DNA of 64,000 bases, taken from Acanthaster planci (Eukaryota; Echinodermata; Asteroidea; Valvatida; Acanthasteridae). The stretch covers positions 656,775-720,774 of the forward strand of contig NW_019091437.1 in NCBI RefSeq assembly GCF_001949145.1, read 5' to 3'. Both the position numbers and the translations under genes were made by a program. Positions 32,341 through 42,420 of the stretch are shown here, one piece after another. Position 1 is the stretch's first letter. Each line of letters opens with the position of its first letter. Below the pieces are notes generated by a model. That model saw nothing but the letters and a program-made list of their open reading frames with translations, ran no database searches and was not told where the DNA came from.

Positions 32341-35300
32341 CTGTGGGAAAATAATAAAAACAAAAACAACAACATTAGGGTCAGACAGATATCAGTGAAC
32401 AATCTTACCTAGTCAGCCTGGCTTCAAGACATGGAGCATCTAACAATTGTTGACTGCCCTGTGGGACTTTTTTCAAACCAGAGAGGCACATGGCATCAGA
32501 GACAAAGCAGAGTGTGCCATGCATCATTAAATAGGGCGGTGCCGAATACTAATCCCCTTCCTTGTCCGATACCCCTACCTCCAAACTGCCTCTCAACGTC
32601 TTATTCAGAGAAGGGGAAATGTCCTGTGGACGTGGGTAAGTCCACAGAAAATCCTCTCTTCCTGTATCATGCGGACATCTTTTATTCACAAGTCCTCACA
32701 AAGGATGTAAGGGTAAGCACACACACAACTGTGTATATGCCTGCCATTGGGGGCCCACTATTGTTCCTCTTTCGTTCATACAAAGTGGTATCCTTTCCCA
32801 TTCACACATGGACAACTTGGGGTTTGAGTGTTTGAGTACTTACCGGGACCAGCATTCCGAGGGTCTTTACTCGGGTAGTTGTCACTGAAGCACACAACGC
32901 CAGCTGCACCCCGTAGACAACTGTTTCCTACTGGGTAAGACAGCCGGCATTTGACGATGTTCTCCTCAGTGCCATCGCAGCCCACTTGCTTCAAGAGGAC
33001 CCCTCCATCTCCTGACCCATACAGCTTCGTGGTTTCCCATCCATTCAGAGCAGCCACAGCTGAAGGGAAGCCCAGCTGCCTGCACACCACCTCCACGTCC
33101 TTAATATCCCAGCCATCATCACAGACAGCGCCCCAAGCGCCGTCGTAGAGCAGCTCCAAGCGACCTTGGTTGGGGTAGGGTCCGTCACTGAGGCGTGCTT
33201 CGTAAGCTAGGAGAGTAAAGATGGAGCAGACAGTAAGCAGGAAAAGTTGTCTGTGGAACTAACAAGAATGATCCACAAGCAGCCAATCTTTCCTTGTAAT
33301 CTGTCCTTAAGACAGAGCAACAAGTGAAAATTTATCTAACTTTCCAGTTAATTTGGTTGAATATGACAATGACTGTTTATCCAAAAAGGACAAATTATAG
33401 TAAAAAATCAGTCAGGAAAATTTAGTAAAAAAGTCAACCAGCGTGATGAATTAGAAAACCGGAGTGCACAATTGAATGTTAAAACACGTACTATGAAGAC
33501 CATACTTGTGCTATGTACCCAGCTCAGGCACTTCTAGGGAACTCTTACACTGGCTTGTAGTGCTCAGTGTCAACCTCTCGCACCAGTTGGTAGATGGAGA
33601 AAAAGGCCCATTTCTAACGGATGGACATATTATTTGAACCAATAGCTGTGGTCTAGCTGGAATCATACATGCGCCTATGGCAATGGCTGAAGCTACCAGG
33701 CAAGTGGCTTCCATAGAAGCACATGGGATTGATGGCCACAGTCACATCATACATGCGCCTATGGCAATGGCTGAAGCTACCAGGCAAGTGGCTTCCATAG
33801 AAGCACACGGGATTGTTAGCCACAGTCACATCATACATGTGCCTATGGCAATGGCTGAAGCTACCAGGCAAGTGGCTTCCATAGAAGCACATGGGATTGT
33901 TAGCCACAGTCATAACATTCAGATGCTACCGCAATGTACCCATCAAACACAAACACATGTGTGTCATTTCAACCAGTTGTGGTTGGTATTATTCCACAAC
34001 AAACTTGTCTCAGGCACGGTAGTATTTTCAGCTAAGAATACTGGCTTTTAAAAGTGACAAGTTATGTTCAAGAGTTAAGCCATATTTCTAATGCCATCTT
34101 TGCTTTTATGTTACACTCTGAGACAAATATCTCTCATGGAATGATACTTGCCAAGGCTCAACTTCCAAGGACAAGTTTGAGGCTGTGTGCACAATGGGGA
34201 TCTTTCAAGCAAGGGACCCAATGCAGGTGTCATCCACTATCGTTTGAACACTCTCTGATAACTAGCTTTAGAAAATCCCTGTGTGTTCATACAGTCCCCA
34301 TGACCTCAGCCAAAACAGCATCACAACCAGTAAGAAGAACAAAGGAAGCTCACTCTTGGCAAAGGGTCGATTCGCACACCTGACCTCACCCAGGGAACCT
34401 TCGGGACAATCCAATGGCTCCCCCAGCACCGCGCCGCACTCAGAAATGTGCTCCTCCCGGCCCTCACAATTCAGGTCCGTCAGCCAAACCGGCAAGCCCC
34501 TGGATTTGTACGCCTCGCTGGAGTAGGAATAAAGCTGGTTACGGAAACCCAGCTGGTGGCAGATGACGTTGGCGTCGTTGTCATCGAACCCCCGACTGCA
34601 GACTGTGCCCCACTGGCCGCTGTGGTAAATCTCGACGCGACCCCGTGTGGCATCACGGCCACCGCTGACTCGCATGTCTCCCTCGGTGGCTGATGAACAA
34701 ATGTGAAACGAATAAACAGAAATCAACAAGCAGTGAAAACAAAAGAACAGTGTTTGAAAAATAATGAGGCAAAGGCAAGTTTGGGGAGATTGTTTCAGTT
34801 CGTTTCCTTCACAATGCATGTAAAATACTCCAAATTCAGCATCACTCCTCGCAAAGGGCATAACAAAAATTCCTAGATTTAATGGATCCTCCAAAACCCC
34901 CTCCCCCCAAAAAAATGGCCCCACCTTGAAGAATTGGTTCTGGATTCATCCTTACATGTTCATAAATGAATGGGTGTGCTCTTTTGGGCATCATTAATCT
35001 GCAAATGGCAATACCAATCAACTATCACATGGCGTAAGCTAGCCTACATGTGCCCACCGTTACTCCACATGCCACACTGCACTGCGGCATCGCCACCAAC
35101 GCAAGGGGTCGTCCTCGGCAACCGAGCACAGAATTTAATGTGTATGGTCTCCCTGGATGTGCAGTTGATGACAGCACTCAACATGTTGTGGGTGGAGCTT
35201 TCTCCAAAGAGTCCCCCCGGGGTCACCACGGAGGGGAAGGGCAAGTCAAGAATGTAACACACGAGCTGCTGTGCTATCAGGTTAAGGTCGTCAGCACAGA

Positions 35301-38300
35301 TCGTCTTCCAAGCATTCTTGTCATATATTTCAACGCGTCCTTCTGTTGGCTCAGAGCCATTGACGAGGCGGACCTCGCCTTCTTCACCTAGTGGATGCAA
35401 TAAAAAGCACTGTTTGTCATATTTAATGCAGTAGAACATTTTTATTAAAAGGTAGCTGGGAATTAAAGGATTACCTCAGTATAAACAGGACCTTGTATTA
35501 CCAGTATTGGTAAACCAAAGACTTATGGACCTAAATTTTTCTTTATTATATTTCCTTGATATAGGATGTTGTGTTAACCGTGCTCTTTTCATGAGTGATT
35601 GACTATTTGCAAGACTCACAGGATTTGTGGCATCGAACAAGAATTGTGCAAATAGGAATCATGGTAACATGCTTTGAACGGTCTGGTTCTATTCCCAAAA
35701 ATGTGCCAGTAGCAAAAATATTCATTCAACCACATCTACACAAAACTACTAATCATTTTAAAACAAAAACTCCAATTTCTTAAATCCCCATGATTAATAG
35801 AACAGATTTTGAACTGCAACAATTTTAGCTGTTTTAAATTAATGGTGGAAATGACAGTGTTGCACTTCTGCCTTGTATTAAAAGGTGGCTATGATCTACC
35901 AACAAACAATTACACACGAACTTTTGGAGGCTTTCATTTCCAAGTCAACTTATGGAAAAAATCTTGATGTCACTTCATGTCATGCATAGAGGGGAGAATC
36001 TAAGCGAGGTGTCATCTTCAAATCCACAGTGTGACTGTGATTGTTGCCTGCCAATCTTCTCAACAACACTACATCTCTGGAGTGTAGAGCAAAGATTGCT
36101 AAAAACTCTCACCACATACGAATCCCAGCCCCCCGAGTTCATTTGGTTAATTGATTCACACCAATAACAATTTAAGCAAAGTGAATATCATAAAACAAAT
36201 ATATAAAACAAATGAATATTTAAGGATTGAGGTACATGTTTGTGTGTGTGTGTTGACCATCCATGACATCACATCAATTAAAACACCGCTGACGTTGAAT
36301 TGTTCTGAAGGGTTTTGATTCTGCACACATTATTAGTGACTCTGATATTTTTCTTTGGATCTTGGAGAGCCCCCAAACTGGTTTCTATCGCTCCAATTTG
36401 CACTGGAATGTTGTTGCAAACCTTAAAAATCCTTTGTTTCACTGGTATTTTGCCTCACCTCCTTCTGTGGCATCGCAGTCTATGTAGAAATCCATGTCGT
36501 GGGTGCAAGTGTTTGTCAGTTCACAGTACGATGGGATCAGCAAGTCAAAACGTAACGGGCAGGTGGCGATGGGACCCGTCCCTGGACCATAACGCCCTGT
36601 CCCATATGAGGTAGGGGGGCGGTAGTCCAGCTGCCCACAGAGAGGGTTGACCATGCTCAGGTCAAAGTTTCCATAGCAGATGGAGGCCCACTGCCCCTCT
36701 TCACCGATGAAGACTTCTACACGACCTCGGTAGGGGTCAGGGCCACCCACAAGTCGTAATGCACCATTTTCAACTGGTTTTGAAACAGATGGTTTGAATG
36801 AGGCATAGAAGACGCCTTGTTCAATGCTGAACCAATTTGAATTTCAGGCTACTCCATCAAGTTGGAGCAACAAGGATATAGATTCACACAATTCCATTGT
36901 ATTTTATGAAAATATATGCATATGGATGTATTTAAGCCACAGGCTCTGAGCAGAGCTTAAAATGGAGCTATCAGGAAAATAGAACAAAAGAAAATCAACC
37001 CCCCCCCAAATGTAGGGATTTTAAATACCAGTCTCAACTGTGTCACCATTTTATCACTTTTACTGTGGAGGTGTACAATACATGTACACTGAGTCTGCAA
37101 GACAAGTGCTTTGAATGACAAATCCCCATTCATGCAGCTACAAATTCCTGGAAAAACGTGGAAAAAAGGCATTCAAATTGCCGATTGTGGGTTACTCAAC
37201 AAGCTAACTGACAACCTTTGGACATAAATTTATGTGAAATCTGTTTAAGCATTCCATGTAGCCTGAATTTCATTCAGAATTTTGTCCCTTTCCACAGAAC
37301 CTATTGAAAATCTTTCTATTCCTCTGTCTGAAAGAGTTATGGACTAATTTAAGGCAGTGGTTTACTAAGGGGGAAACAGGTAGGGGGAACTTGGGAGGCC
37401 AAATACCCCCCTCTCTTAGAGGTCTGTGTTCCCCGTGCTTTACCTTCCCCTTTGGAAATCTTAAAACGAACAGAATCCATGTACAAGCAGCAGTTCATCA
37501 GCTTTCAGTGCACCCTGAAAAAAAGTTGTGCACCCTAGATTGCTTCCCTTGAAATTTTACCTCAAGTAGGGTCACTGGTCACATACAAGTAACCTAGTCC
37601 CAACAGTTGGGTACCCTGGCACCCTGTTTCAGTGTAATTCCCAGGTAGCCTTGGTGATGCACAGGTTGAAAGAGTGAACCAGCACTGAAAGTGAATTCAT
37701 GCACATACCTGATGGGGTTGGAACAACAGGCTCGACATTTGAGCAGACAACCCCAAAAGCTGTGCCATAGTCACAGCTGGCCTTGCCCAGTTTGCCCAGG
37801 TAACAGTCAGAGATGCGCATCTCGTTGCCATTGCAGGCTACTTCAGATAAAACCAGGTTCCCTATTCCAGATCCAAATGTCATGATTGACTCTGCGTACG
37901 AGAATCCCAGCTGACGACAAGCCACCTGTGCCTTGTTCTTGTTCCCAAAGGAATTGTGGCAAATGGTTCCCCACTGGCCTTGGTAGAACATCTCCACTCG
38001 GCCCTCCATAACGCTGGAACCATTAACAAGCCTCAAATCAAATTCCTCTGCTGTATGAGAAGACAATCATGTGAATCATTATCACGTGAATCATTATGTT
38101 AAATTTAATGAATACATGGAGCACTAATTATAGATATTCCAAGCCTGCCAAATCTCAACCTTCAAACACCCTGCGAAACGAGGCGCAGGAAATCTGTGTT
38201 TCTATTAGCAGGAAACTGAGATCTTTCTCAAGGCTACATCCGCTAGATTTGCTAAGTTCATCAAAGGCCTCTGTAAAATAGTCTTGTGAAAGATTTGCCA

Positions 38301-39024
38301 AAAAGCATGCATTGACATCAGCATGTAACTTTGCAATTTTACTTTTCCCCGAAGCCTCTTCAGACCTCAAGTTACAAACTCAATTGGACAGCACTCCCAG
38401 ACTTTCTGTTGGTTGTCTGTAATCCATGCGCATACATCCCACAACAAGAAGCATGTGCTGTATATTTTTACCATTTTTAGTCCGATGTGAATGTTTTTAG
38501 TGAATACCACCAAGCAGGTTGTGGTTCCTTTAGCTGTGTATTTTGTGTTTCATGGTTTACTTATACAGTGCATCTTCCACCAAATTAAACCAATGTTGTG
38601 CACGGAATCAGCTTTATTTCTGCTCCTGGCAAATTAACAAAATTAACACTGCAAATTACTTGCAGAAGTACACGAGGGCTGAAATAAATGCCATGTGAGC
38701 AAATTTACATTTTGTGTATTGATTAATTCTATAAATTGAAATGTTTCTGGGACCCCTAGGAGATCATTGCCTCTACTCTCAGTAGTTATGCAGAAGAAAT
38801 ATTTAATTTCTATTTTGTTTTCTTCTGGTATCATTGCAATTTCAAGAAATTGAAGGCCTGTTGACGTTTTTCATTAATGCAAAATATTTGTCACTGAATA
38901 AGCAATTGAAACTGGAATGGAATTAATTTGACTACATGTACTTACGTTCCTGTGCTGTTCCAACAGAGACCCACACGGAGCACATCAATAACATGATGGA
39001 ACGGAAGTGAGCAAATTTCTCCAT
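32261..39024 (-). CDS. Gene B: five-SRCR-domain protein, probably GPI-anchored
   Basis: Coding exons on the - strand: 39024-38946, 38050-37709, 36773-36459, 35387-35058, 34689-34354, 33206-32844, 32340-32261. They join in frame to 614 residues. Exon 1 is a signal peptide (MEKFAHFRSIMLLMCSVWVS). Five group A SRCR domains span about residues 27-588 in the order a-b-c-d-e, each pairing with a domain of gene A. The last exon encodes only 26 residues: small and polar residues (GLLSSQTGS), then a hydrophobic run to the stop with no charged tail. This is the layout of a GPI-attachment signal; a tail-less membrane span is the alternative. No PPxY motif. The first six exons are firm; the terminal exon rests on a strong acceptor, phase and composition. 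Confidence 0.85.
32555..32735 (+). repeat. Dispersed repeat R1, copy 3
   Basis: Contains CCCCTACCTCCAAACTGCC and then GAGAAGGGGAAATGTCCTGT, closely matching the copy at 14885-15085, and ends in a CACACAC run. It lies in the last intron of gene B in antisense orientation to that gene. Confidence 0.7.
32844..33206 (-). CDS. Gene B SRCR 5 (type e)
   Basis: Opens YEARLSDGPYPNQGRLELLY, identical at the start to gene A SRCR 8, then WGAVCDDGWDIKDVEVVC and RQLGFPSAVAAL. Ends KDPRNAGPG. Six cysteines. Confidence 0.93.
33664..33915. repeat. 84-base tandem repeat, three copies
   Basis: Copies start at 33664, 33748 and 33832 with only a few differences between them. The unit contains CTATGGCAATGGCTGAAGCT. 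It sits in the intron between SRCR 4 and SRCR 5 of gene B. The period is a multiple of three, so both strands stay open; that is a by-product and not evidence for a protein. Confidence 0.95.
34354..34689 (-). CDS. Gene B SRCR 4 (type d)
   Basis: Opens ATEGDMRVSGGRDATRGRVE, then GQWGTVCSRGFDDNDANVIC and HQLGFRNQL. Contains ISECGAVLGEPLDC and ends ANRPFAK. Very close to gene A SRCR 7. Confidence 0.93.
35058..35387 (-). CDS. Gene B SRCR 3 (type c)
   Basis: Opens GEEGEVRLVNGSEPTEGRVE, with TICADDLNLIAQQLVCYILD, GGLFGESSTHN and TPCVGGDAAVQCGMWSNG. Close to gene A SRCR 6 over the whole length. Six cysteines. Confidence 0.93.
36459..36773 (-). CDS. Gene B SRCR 2 (type b)
   Basis: Opens ALRLVGGPDPYRGRVEVFIG, then ASICYGNFDLS, CGQLDYRPPTSYGTGRYGPG, IATCP and a final DCDATEGG. 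The type b signature (L/LD-YRP-TS) is kept while WDF is changed to FDL. Confidence 0.9.
37709..38050 (-). CDS. Gene B SRCR 1 (type a)
   Basis: Opens EEFDLRLVNGSSVMEGRVEM, then GQWGTICHNSFG, VACRQLGFSYAES, ACNGNEMRISDCY and VVCSNVEP. Close to gene A SRCR 1 and 4. The acceptor is a CAG-CAG tandem, so the exon can begin at 38050 or 38047 with a one-residue difference. Confidence 0.92.
38946..39024 (-). CDS. Gene B exon 1: signal peptide
   Basis: ATG at 39024-39022 opens a leader with the core SIMLLMCSVWVSVGTA and ends AQE before donor GTAAGT at 38945. Phase 1 end; small-residue cleavage region like gene A. Confidence 0.82.
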
Positions 39025-42000
39025 TCTTGGAACAATTCAGGAGAAAACTGAAAACCGTCTTAACCTGGCACTGCAGACTGTCTGATGCCTGATGAACTAG
39101 TACATGTACCAAGGAGATACAAATTAAAAACTGACAAAAAGTAAAGGCTAAATGCATGCAACGTTTTGAAAATCATGGTTCAGCAAATGGCAAATGTGTG
39201 TCAATCCATTAGGGCATCTGTAGTTAATCCAATGGATCATTTTTTTTTTACCTTGAGAGAGGGTCAGTCGGTAGTGGAATCAAGAAAACATCACTTGTTT
39301 GGCCCTAGAAAGTCTCAAGATTATAGGTTTTTCATTTTTGGGGGGGCAGAAAATTCCAGATAGGGTCGGCAGCATAAGAAAACATTTTTTTCTTGGTTTC
39401 AGCCAAAAATAACCAGTCAGAAACTTTGAAAAACATAAAATTAACTGCAGAAGCCCTATAAATGGATCGGCTTCCTATTACATGGCACCTTCTTGCAAAC
39501 AGGGTAGATAAGTAGGAATTGTTTCTTCACTTTTTAAAAATTGATACAATGTGCAGCCAACTGTTAACTTATACACCTTGCCAGAGATGTCACTCCTGTA
39601 CCATCCTAGTAAAGCTAAATCAGCTGGATAACAATTCAAAGACTCAAGACAACATTCACTGTGCATGTTAGGTTACCAACCCCGAACAAAAATAAAAGTA
39701 ATCGCATATCTGGGATGATGCCGACTGCTTCACAGTCCAATATTCACTGCCTGATTAATTCAGCTAGGAATTGAACAGTAATCACGAACACAGCATTGTT
39801 GTAGGAGCATCAAATTGGCCTATTTAGTGGGTACACGTACTAGACTGGAGCAGGTAAGCAGCATGTAGCATCAGCTCTGTAGCAAGGCTAAGTAGGATTT
39901 CTACTTGTACTATTAACTACTATCCACGTCCAGCATTATTACATGACCCACGATCGCCCCATGCGATATGCACATCAAATGCATGTATGCATGACACACG
40001 CCCAAACAAGTGTAAGCCTTCATGTAGTGCGCCTAAATCTACCATGAAAATAGAAAACTAGAGTATAGAATATCAGAGATCAGGAAAGGATACCACTCCC
40101 GGGGAAAGGGGTGATTCTTCGAAAACCCGCTGAAAAATACGTCTCCAACAGCGCAGAACGATCAACAACTGCCTCTGTAATATACAAACGCGCATTACCA
40201 CATTGAATACATCAGCATTCAGCAGGGATGGGCAACTTTGGCTTTGCAGGTTCAGTGGCCCGTTTACAAAATATACTTCACGCGGACCTGCGGGTTTTGA
40301 TCAAACTGGATCGTATGGCGATGGCGCCGCTACGCGTCTATACGATCTTTGGTTTCGATATTAAACTTTTGAGCTGCCAGTGGTGCGCTCTGTCCATTTA
40401 ATAGCTAGGTTCTGTTGGCCGTAAGCCTTTGAACTCAGCGATCAGTGATCCAACGCTGCTCAAAAGAGTCTGCTCTGCTCAAAATTAAAAAACAGACCCC
40501 AAAAGGGAAAAAATATCATGATAAATAAAAAAAAATGGCAAAAACCATACCTGACTCGTACATGTTAACGGAAAACAAAGTGCCTCATTCAAAAACCCAA
40601 AAATTGAAAGGTTCAGAACTCTGGCGTAAGGAATTGCGGTACATTTTGCGGGGGCCCCCATTTTCTGAAAGGGGGGGGGGGTGTTACACTGATCAAGGCG
40701 GACGGGGGGGGGACACAAGCCTCAAGCGGGGATCCTGCCGTGGGTGCAGCCATGCCCCCTTCAGCCGGCGAGCTACTCCACACTGGTTCATGTTCAGACG
40801 GTCGATGGCACTGGGTATTAATTGTGTTAACTATTGCCAGGTCGGAACATGGAGAAAGGACACTGATGGTCAGAACCACTGTTCCGCGACACTGAGTGGC
40901 GCACCCTGGATTTTTGTGCCAGGGTGTGTGTGGACCAAAAGTTACTCCCAAAATAGCGCATTAATCCTCAAGCCCCCCAGGCGGGAACTTAATTTGATCA
41001 TTTGATGTTCATTTGCTATTAGAGCTAGTAGTACAGCAGGTATACCATATCTTTGTTTGCTGAACGTAAAAAAAAATCAAACAAACCCCAAAAAACCCAA
41101 ACAAACAAACAAAAAAAACACAAAAAAAACCAAACAAAAAAACAAAAAAAAAAAAAACAAAACAAACAAACAAGAACAACGATTGCCCACCTCCCACCAC
41201 TTACCCCACTGTCGCAAAACCAACGTACATGTACAACCTCATTCCTATCCTAGTGAAACGTCGCCAGATCCCTCACCTGTGGTCAGCTAAAAAAGTTCCA
41301 GAACGGAATTGGCGCTGTCGAGTTATAAGAAACATGGATGTACATATGTACTGATGAATAATGCCTGTCTCAAACTGCTAGCCCCCCCCCAATTCGTTAC
41401 ACCAACGCTGGGAAGAGCACTCTCTTTACTGATCTGATAGTTAAGTTAACTTAAGTAAAGTGAAGTCAGCCAAACAATAAAAGTGATTTAAAAATCAGTA
41501 GTAAATAAACCAGCAAAATACCCCCAGACCTCCGATTCCCTACCAAAAACAAAACAGCTGCAGCAGCATTTATGTCCCTTTGGTGGATCATGGAGTGAAT
41601 ATGTTTGGAATTAAGAAAAGGTTTTCAAATCATTAAGCTGCAAAAACGTCATGGTCTCATGATCATCGTCGAAGAGGAGGTAACCAGTGTACTTAAATTA
41701 TTAAAACGGACGGCCTTAAAACGGAAATACTGCAGTGCATTTCGGCCCGAGCCCCTCTCTAAGGGAATGGGGGGGGGCTCACAATTCCCCTCGGCATAGT
41801 CCCGTGTTTTGGCAACTACAGGATAAGGGAGCTCATTTCAGATCTGAAATGGAAGTCGAGGCCACAGATGGATCCAGAAGGCCCAACAGGGGCCATGCCC
41901 CCGCCTCTTTTTTTTTTTTTTAAAAAAAAGGAGCCCCAAATTAAAAAAAAAAACATAAAAAGCGATTTGGGGGCTTCATGGCATTGTTTTTCTCAATGCG

Positions 42001-42250
42001 TGCAAAAAAGCCCTAACAGTAGACTTTATCCCAGAAAGACCATAAAAGATTACATGAAAAAATTCCAACATTTTGTTCACCTCCCAACAAGTTTGTCCGT
42101 CTCAAAAAAAATTGTTTCGGATCCGCCCTTCATCAGTGGTCTGTCCGAGTCGACGCAGGCTAGGGAGGGAAATGTGTGGAACGCCCACCTCACTCGGTGG
42201 CGTCGACGTGTACGTACGTACGTGTGGCGCGCGAGTGATTCTGTCTGTTT
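39025..42250. other. Intergenic region between divergent gene B and TRAPPC8
   Basis: I see no supported gene. It holds an A-rich AAAC simple repeat (about 41069-41175), G-runs near 40670-40710 and 41765, and the start region of gene B near 39025. The 156-residue frame at 40535-41005 has biased composition and no recognisable domain. Confidence 0.5.
41069..41175. repeat. A-rich (AAAC)n simple repeat
   Basis: Runs of A interrupted by single C residues, with CAAACAAACAAA blocks. Low complexity only. Confidence 0.9.
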
Positions 42251-42420
42251 TTATATTACCCACAATGCACCATGTAGCTGGCTAGTACAGTGAAAGCAAC
42301 ATGGCGAACACCTTGTGACGGAAAATGCTACGAAGTGCACCGTGTGCCTAACACTCTACCAACGACGAATTTGTTTTGTGTAAATTGTCGAGGTAACTTC
42401 AAGACTGGACGGTTTCAACG
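42110..42420 (+). promoter_or_regulatory. TRAPPC8: CpG-rich promoter and 5' UTR of TRAPPC8
   Basis: CpG density rises sharply (GTCGACGTGTACGTACGTAC, GGCGCGCGAG) just before the start codon, without a TATA box, as in housekeeping promoters. A sequence TACCCACAATGCACCATG at 42257-42274 fits the ZNF143/Staf-site pattern with one or two mismatches. Transcription probably starts within this stretch; that is inference. Confidence 0.55.
42301..42351 (+). promoter_or_regulatory. Two upstream ORFs before TRAPPC8
   Basis: An ATG at 42301 in good context (AACATGG) codes only MANTL before TGA at 42316-42318. A second at 42325 codes eight residues before TAA at 42349-42351. Both end before the main ATG at 42421. 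They matter only if transcription starts upstream of 42301. Confidence 0.45.

Noticed and set aside
33677-34051. Repetitive open frame with a 28-residue period
   Set aside because: Produced by the 84-base tandem repeat inside an intron; both strands are open.
40670-40710. G-quadruplex-like G runs
   Set aside because: Only two long G-runs, no regular four-run pattern near a gene start.
40535-41005. 156-residue open frame
   Set aside because: Runs through G-tracts and repeat-like sequence, no domain, no splice context.
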